Source: Methanocella_A sp964548585 | Lineage (GTDB): Archaea > Halobacteriota > Methanocellia > Methanocellales > Methanocellaceae | Assembly: GCA_964548585.1 (NCBI GenBank) | Contig: CAZJRS010000118.1 | Coordinates: forward strand, 1 to 5,959 | Direction of reading: 5' to 3' | Length of the DNA stretch: 5,959 nt | Part shown: positions 1-3,161 of the stretch, in pieces | Numbering within the stretch: position 1 is the first letter of the stretch | How the letters are laid out: the number at the start of each line of letters is the position of its first letter | The notes under the pieces: model-generated | What the model saw: only the letters and a program-made list of their open reading frames with translations | What the model was told of the DNA's origin: nothing | The model's database searches: none | Program-made: the position numbers and the translations under genes

Positions 1-353
1 ATCATCTTGCCGAGCTCCTGCTGGACGAATCCCATGACGTAGGGCATGGCTATGGACATGACCTGGGAGGTCAGGGTGCTCTGTCCGCCTTCTTTGACGG
101 TGATCTTATGCTGGGCCGGGACTTTCTTTACCACGACTCGTGGCATGAACATGTTCAGGATCCGGAAAGCGATCATTCCTGCTCCTGCTGCCGCTGCTGC
201 GGTGGCGAGGGGGTGCTCTCTGATCGTGGTGGTCGCGGGGCTGACCAGGTCGTGGGGCGCTTTGGCCACGGAGGTCTTTAGCCGGGCGAAAGTCTGTCCG
301 ATCAGCGCTTCGGTGAGGCGTATGTCTTCCTCGGTTACTCTAGGCTTTGCCAC
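1..353 (-). CDS. Small Ala-rich, probably membrane-associated protein; third gene of a YqjD/YqjE-like cluster (partial, 3' end outside window)
   Basis: The open frame on the minus strand begins at a GTG (353-351) and continues past position 1, giving 117 residues without a stop. It starts MAKPRVTEEDIRLTEAL. Residues 1-40 are mixed charged and helical. REHPLA (45-50) leads into a stretch of small and hydrophobic residues to about 70 (ATAAAAAGAGMIAF and on), which could be a membrane or membrane-surface helix. A basic segment follows (VVVKKV, 74-78), and then a second amphipathic stretch around 96-112. The start overlaps the upstream gene's stop by 14 nt and has a GGAG motif 10 nt before it, which suggests translational coupling. 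I do not recognise the family. Its place after DUF883 and holin-III-like genes is that of yqjK in E. coli, but sequence homology to YqjK is not shown. The EHP-plus-hydrophobic block resembles that of the DUF883 protein at the head of the cluster. The reading frame is well supported; the function is unknown. Confidence 0.8.
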   Translation of the reverse strand, partial: MAKPRVTEEDIRLTEALIGQTFARLKTSVAKAPHDLVSPATTTIREHPLATAAAAAGAGMIAFRILNMFMPRVVVKKVPAQHKITVKEGGQSTLTSQVMSIAMPYVMGFVQQELGKM

Positions 354-729
354 TTTCGATCAGCTCCGTCGACTTTGGGGTTTTCAGGACAATCTCCCGG
401 GAGAACAATATGTACGCGATGATGCCTGCGAGCAGAATTGCTATGATGCCGATGATCAATAGTGCTGCCCACAGGGGTATCAGCGTCGAGATAAATAGAA
501 TGGATCCGACCACGAGGGCAAGAGCGCCCGCGACCAGCAGGGCAGCGAGCACCGACAGGTAGATCACCTGCCTCAGTATGAAGTCGAACGGCTCGAAGAC
601 ATAGTGCTGCATATACAGATCTGTCTTCTGGCGAATGTAAAGATCAATGTACTTTACGAGATCTGCGACTTCCTGCTCTATGGAGTGTTGTTCTGTCCCG
701 GCTGTGGCCTTATCCATATTTTCACTCAC
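340..729 (-). CDS. Two-helix membrane protein, phage-holin superfamily III / YqjE-like
   Basis: This is a 129-residue protein. A soluble, charged N-terminus (1-50, with IEQEVADLVKYIDLYIRQK forming a likely amphipathic helix) is followed by two hydrophobic helices at about 55-81 and 84-108, separated by a short STLIPLW turn. A short polar C-terminal tail (109-129) follows. This size and layout match the PF07332-type family (phage holin superfamily III, E. coli YqjE), whose members are small membrane proteins usually encoded next to DUF883 genes. Their biochemical role is not established, and the holin name does not imply lysis here. The gene begins 2 nt after the upstream stop and overlaps the next gene by 14 nt, so co-transcription is very likely. 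The start is ambiguous: GTG at 729 (MSENMDK) has no clear SD, while ATG at 717 (MDKATAG) has a weak GTGA motif a few bases upstream. Family assignment rests on topology and context rather than a diagnostic motif. Confidence 0.8.
   Translation of the reverse strand: MSENMDKATAGTEQHSIEQEVADLVKYIDLYIRQKTDLYMQHYVFEPFDFILRQVIYLSVLAALLVAGALALVVGSILFISTLIPLWAALLIIGIIAILLAGIIAYILFSREIVLKTPKSTELIESGKA
364..367 (-). promoter_or_regulatory. Shine-Dalgarno GGAG for the GTG-started third gene
   Basis: On the minus strand GGAG lies 10 nt upstream of the GTG at 353, inside the end of the preceding coding region. It decides the GTG start, because no ATG in that frame lies closer than residue 60 and the residues before it align with a normal charged N-terminus. 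Confidence 0.55.
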
Positions 730-731
730 GT

Positions 732-1037
732 TCAGTCGCGTCTGGTCATCAGCGATCCGACCATAAAGCCCACGCCTACGGCAATCATGATTGCCGCGAA
801 CGGGTGCTCGACTATGAAACTCTCTACCGGCTCTATCTTCTTGTCCACCTCAGCCTTCAGCTGGTTCGTGCGGGCTTCGATATCGCCAATCATCGCCTTG
901 ACATCCTGGCCCCTGGACTCCAGGCTTGCTTCCCGGAGCTTTCTGGCCGTTTCCTCCAGCGCGTCTGCCGTCTGTACTTTGACATTCTCAGCCTTAGCCA
1001 CCGTATTATCGACTATTCGTTCTACCTGTTCCGCCAT
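732..1037 (-). CDS. DUF883 (ElaB/YqjD-like) coiled-coil protein with C-terminal membrane anchor
   Basis: This is a 101-residue protein starting MAEQVERIVDNTV. Residues 1-70 are highly charged, free of Pro and Gly over long stretches, and show heptad-like spacing, consistent with a long helix or coiled coil. The C-terminus has the family hallmark: EHPF (77-80), then a Gly-containing hydrophobic helix (AAIMIAVGVGFMVGSLM, 81-97) ending in basic TRRD. Known DUF883 proteins end in the same way (HP, A-G-x-G, then RR). E. coli YqjD is a tail-anchored inner-membrane protein reported to bind ribosomes in stationary phase; transfer of that role to an archaeon is inference. ATG at 1037 is preferred over the in-frame TTG at 1049, because the latter would lie within the AT-rich promoter edge. 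No SD precedes the ATG, which suggests a leaderless or very short-leader mRNA. It is the first gene of a three-gene minus-strand cluster. Confidence 0.85.
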   Translation of the reverse strand: MAEQVERIVDNTVAKAENVKVQTADALEETARKLREASLESRGQDVKAMIGDIEARTNQLKAEVDKKIEPVESFIVEHPFAAIMIAVGVGFMVGSLMTRRD

Positions 1038-1047
1038 ATCGATCAAC

Positions 1048-1079
1048 AATATATATTATAATTTATATTATATAATAAT
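1048..1079 (-). promoter_or_regulatory. Probable archaeal promoter (pure A/T tract with TATA-like elements) of the DUF883 cluster
   Basis: These 32 consecutive bases are all A or T, in otherwise GC-rich DNA, and end 10 nt upstream of the DUF883 ATG. They include a perfect 12-bp palindrome, TATTATATAATA (1066-1077). A TATA box centred near 1070 would place the transcription start near 1043-1045, that is a leader of only a few bases, which fits the missing SD. The exact box cannot be chosen because several overlapping TATA-like words are present. The tract could also aid promoter opening or bind a regulator. Confidence 0.6.
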
Positions 1080-1105
1080 GTTTTGTTATCGTTTGCACGG
1101 GCAGC

Positions 1106-1145
1106 GGTAAAGGAAAAGTGGATAATAGCGATACCGGCGAAAAAA
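1106..1145 (-). terminator. Possible T-rich terminator region downstream of phosphopantothenate synthetase
   Basis: Read on the minus strand, the region after the synthetase stop (1214) contains a run of six T (1145-1140) and then pyrimidine-rich TTTTCC and TTTACC words. Archaeal transcription can terminate at oligo-T tracts without a hairpin. No strong stem is evident. The rest of the 1080-1213 spacer shows no gene. Confidence 0.3.
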
Positions 1146-1213
1146 GAATGGCATATAGAGGTTTGCGTTTTCTGTACCTGTCAGCCAGCTGTCGCTACTT
1201 GTTTACTACAATC

Positions 1214-1963
1214 CTATTCCGACTTCTGCACTGTCTCCATCATAGCATCGAGTGCCGACGAAAGTGCCACTTCATTGCTAAACTCTCTCACCATCTCTTC
1301 CAGTTCAGGCCTCGACAAACTTTTCAGCTCTTGAGCGAAGCTCACCATGTTCGGTAAGGCCCTGACGATGTTGTCGACGATGGTCAACGTAGCAGTCTTA
1401 GCAGAGCGTGACAGGGGATTGAGGTCGACGACGATGACTTTTTTACCCATCTTCACCAGCGCCTCGCACCTGTCCCCGTCTTCCAGGGGCACCAGCACCA
1501 CGTCAGCCGTATAGATGCCTTCGGTCGTGGCCTTTGCCCGATCGTGGGACAGGCCGGGGATGAGCTGATCGGGATGCTCGCCATACAGGCGCTCACAGCC
1601 GTTCGACCGGAGCAGGTCTGCGATCTTCCGAACCCTGTCCTCTGTCCGGTGGAAAATATTGACCTCCACCCCTGCGTTCAGGGCTTTCGCCAGCGCAGCC
1701 ATCTCCGGGGCAGCCAGCGCAGCAGCATTGCCGTTGACCGAGATGACCGGGTTCTGTGCCAGCATCATCATGGCGACGGCAGCTCTCTCCGCGACCAGGG
1801 CTGACGGAGTCGACCTCTCGCCGATCAGGTAGTCGAAGGCTTCGCCCCGCCCCTGGGCGATGAGCCCTTGCATGCTCGTGATGCCGTCACGGACGCCCTT
1901 CACCAGCATCTCTCTGGTCACCAGAGACTGGTACCGCGGATGATCTCGGGGAATATCGGTCAT
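1214..1963 (-). CDS. 4-phosphopantoate--beta-alanine ligase (archaeal phosphopantothenate synthetase, PPS; DUF137/COG1701 family)
   Basis: This is a 249-residue cytosolic enzyme, close to the usual length for the family (about 250-260). In the archaeal CoA pathway, pantoate kinase first makes 4-phosphopantoate. PPS then joins it to beta-alanine using ATP to give 4'-phosphopantothenate, replacing the bacterial PanC/PanK order. Conserved blocks visible in order: IPRDHPRYQSLVTRE (4-18), GLIAQGRGEAFDYLIGE (33-49), PVISVNGNAAAL (72-83), EVNIFHRTEDR (100-110), IPGLSHDRA (135-143), EGIYTADVVLVPLEDGDR (148-165), VVDLNPLSRSA (178-188) and IVDNIVRALPN (195-205). The frame is open for 113 codons further upstream, but the family's conserved N-terminus begins with MTDIP at ATG 1963, and the extension would overlap the divergent gene. 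An intermediate ATG at 1999 (MLQRSKF) coincides with the likely TATA box. No SD precedes ATG 1963, so a short leader is likely. The pantoate kinase gene is not in the window. Confidence 0.95.
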   Translation of the reverse strand: MTDIPRDHPRYQSLVTREMLVKGVRDGITSMQGLIAQGRGEAFDYLIGERSTPSALVAERAAVAMMMLAQNPVISVNGNAAALAAPEMAALAKALNAGVEVNIFHRTEDRVRKIADLLRSNGCERLYGEHPDQLIPGLSHDRAKATTEGIYTADVVLVPLEDGDRCEALVKMGKKVIVVDLNPLSRSAKTATLTIVDNIVRALPNMVSFAQELKSLSRPELEEMVREFSNEVALSSALDAMMETVQKSE

Positions 1964-1996
1964 AGTAACACTGGAAAGAAACTTTGATCTTTGCAG

Positions 1997-2007
1997 CATA
2001 TACTTAA
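1997..2007 (-). promoter_or_regulatory. TATA-like box for the phosphopantothenate synthetase gene
   Basis: On the minus strand the sequence reads TTAAGTATATG, about 35-45 nt upstream of the ATG at 1963. At the usual archaeal spacing of roughly 25 nt, transcription would begin near 1975-1978, giving a leader of about a dozen bases without an SD. This supports ATG 1963 over upstream starts, which would lie before the mRNA begins. Confidence 0.45.
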
Positions 2008-2080
2008 CGGTTCCTCGGAAAAACTCCGGATAAGGGTTGTTCACTGCCCCACACATCCGCTTGCATATTAAGCCCGCGAT

Positions 2081-2112
2081 AAAAAAGCTTAAGATGGCGT
2101 GCCGATATATGA
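2081..2112 (+). promoter_or_regulatory. Candidate promoter elements for the 287-residue hypothetical gene
   Basis: Two AT-rich words lie in the divergent spacer: AAAAAAGCTTAAG at 2081-2093 and GATATATGA at 2104-2112. The first would give a leader of roughly 30 nt that includes the G-rich sequence GGGGCGGG, a weak SD candidate just before ATG 2139. The second would give an almost leaderless mRNA. I cannot decide between them. The remaining spacer (1964-2138) shows no gene and no strong inverted repeat. Confidence 0.35.
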
Positions 2113-2138
2113 CCGATTGATAGTTGGGGCGGGTATTC

Positions 2139-3002
2139 ATGTTTGACAGGATCAGGGATGTGCTGAAGGGAAAAGCCGATGTGCCGGTGAACAGTCCGCA
2201 GTCCAGAGAGCGCATCCAGATCGAGACGCCTGTCATGCTTCCTTTTGTCGATTCCACCGCAGAGGTGGGCGGGGATCGAATCCGAAACCCGGACATCCTC
2301 AAGGGTGATATCGATCACAGCGGGCACCTCCGTATCCTGGTCCGAAACGACGAGGAGGCTTCCCGGCTGAGCATCGATGCGCTGGCCGCATCCCGGGATC
2401 GAAAGACGGTTCGCTACGGCACTGACGACCTGGCAGGCTACCTGTCGGGACAAGGCTCTCTCGAGATCGTGAACATCGCTAAAAATGGGGAGACGCTGGC
2501 TACCTATCCCATCTTTCCCGTCGGCAAGCCCTGCCAGGCGAGGATTACCCAGATCACCGAGTGTCAGAATACCTATGAGGGTCAGCTTGAAGTGTACCTG
2601 AACGAGGGCACGATCACCTTTTTCGACACGCTGTACTTCAAAAACCGGAACAGCTACTTCGCCGGAAAAGACGTACGCTTGCTCATGTCTGGCATCGCCT
2701 ACGTTCTCAGCCGAGTCAGAACCCAGGCTACCGATATGAAAACGGGTGATGACGACGTGCTCGTCCGCTACGAGAACGGCGACGTGGACGACTACGTCTT
2801 CAGAGGCGTCGTGCAGGGCGTGAAAGATATTACAGCGTTCGGAAAGAAGGCTGTAATCATTAAAACTGCCGTCAAGACCAGCCACGACTCGAAGCCGATG
2901 GAGCTGTACGTCTGCGCCACTTCAAATGCCCTGGCTGAGAAGATCAGCCCGGGCGACCACGTGAGCGGCATCATCTGGCTTCAGGGCTTCGTCCTCGGAT
3001 AA
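2139..3002 (+). CDS. Conserved-looking hypothetical protein, 287 residues, beta-rich C-terminal half
   Basis: I do not recognise this family. The protein has no signal peptide and no membrane helix, so it is probably cytosolic. Residues 1-115 are mixed and charged, with no Cys. From about 130 the sequence looks like alternating beta strands: PCQARITQI (131-139), EGQLEVYL (147-154), GTITFFDTLYF (157-167), then NSYFAGKDVRLLMSGIAYVL (171-190). After an acidic linker (about 198-218, with GDDD and GDVDD) a similar pattern recurs: FRGVVQGVKDITAFGKKAVI (221-240), PMELYVCA (253-260), ISPGDHVSGIIWLQGFVL (269-286). The two units could be tandem OB-like barrels; this is inference from pattern only. ATG 2139 is chosen over an in-frame TTG at 2124, because a G-rich weak SD lies between them. 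It is divergent from the CoA gene and 159 nt upstream of leuS, with its own apparent terminator, so it is probably monocistronic. Confidence 0.8.
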   Translation: MFDRIRDVLKGKADVPVNSPQSRERIQIETPVMLPFVDSTAEVGGDRIRNPDILKGDIDHSGHLRILVRNDEEASRLSIDALAASRDRKTVRYGTDDLAGYLSGQGSLEIVNIAKNGETLATYPIFPVGKPCQARITQITECQNTYEGQLEVYLNEGTITFFDTLYFKNRNSYFAGKDVRLLMSGIAYVLSRVRTQATDMKTGDDDVLVRYENGDVDDYVFRGVVQGVKDITAFGKKAVIIKTAVKTSHDSKPMELYVCATSNALAEKISPGDHVSGIIWLQGFVLG

Positions 3003-3004
3003 AT

Positions 3005-3050
3005 CCCGGAAGTGCGATGTCGATCCGCCTGCCGGGTTCTCCTTTCTCCC
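3005..3050 (+). terminator. Possible terminator: short GC hairpin followed by pyrimidine tract
   Basis: CCCGG (3005-3009) just after the stop codon can pair with CCGGG (3032-3036). The second arm is followed directly by TTCTCCTTTCTCCC (3037-3050). The stem is only 5 bp with a 22-nt loop, so the pyrimidine tract may be the more relevant part. It would separate the hypothetical gene from leuS. Confidence 0.3.
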
Positions 3051-3085
3051 CATGTCTATGCCCTTGCAGCCCCCGAAATCAAAAA

Positions 3086-3110
3086 CCTTATACATTCATA
3101 CTTATATAAG
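3086..3110 (+). promoter_or_regulatory. Probable leuS promoter with TATA box
   Basis: The palindrome CTTATATAAG (3101-3110) is the best archaeal TATA match in the window and would place the transcription start near 3128-3133, leaving a leader of about 30 nt that contains the SD. A second TATA-like word, CCTTATAC (3086-3093), is preceded by an A-rich, BRE-like stretch (3080-3085) and could be an alternative. Confidence 0.55.
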
Positions 3111-3150
3111 ACTACAAAACATCAAACGAGATTCACAATCATCATCCACC

Positions 3151-3154
3151 GAGG
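3151..3154 (+). promoter_or_regulatory. Shine-Dalgarno GAGG of leuS
   Basis: GAGG lies 7 nt upstream of ATG 3162, the normal spacing. It fixes the start and contrasts with the SD-less starts of the DUF883 and phosphopantothenate synthetase genes. Confidence 0.65.
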
Positions 3155-3161
3155 ACCTCAT

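Noticed and set aside
46..462. 138-codon plus-strand open frame
   Set aside because: It runs opposite two overlapping minus-strand genes with coupled starts and hydrophobic domains; it has low protein-likeness and no SD.
340..729. Phage lysis cassette or prophage remnant suggested by the holin-like protein
   Set aside because: There is no endolysin, phage structural or integrase gene nearby. The neighbour is a DUF883 gene, as in non-phage yqjDE clusters.
604..1110. 168-codon plus-strand open frame
   Set aside because: It is antisense to the DUF883 gene and runs through the AT promoter island; the hydrophobic Cys-rich look is a reverse-complement artefact.
1038..1213. Small RNA or attachment site in the AT-rich spacer
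   Set aside because: No stable hairpin, tRNA-like fold or direct repeat is visible; promoter and terminator functions explain the composition.
1964..2302. 113-codon upstream extension of the phosphopantothenate synthetase frame
   Set aside because: The family's conserved N-terminus begins at the ATG at 1963. The extension overlaps the divergent gene's coding region, lacks domain-like sequence and would pass over the probable TATA box.
2004..2885. 293-codon minus-strand open frame
   Set aside because: It lies antisense to the 287-residue hypothetical gene. The plus-strand gene has the better start context, terminator and protein-like composition; the antisense frame looks like a codon-bias shadow.
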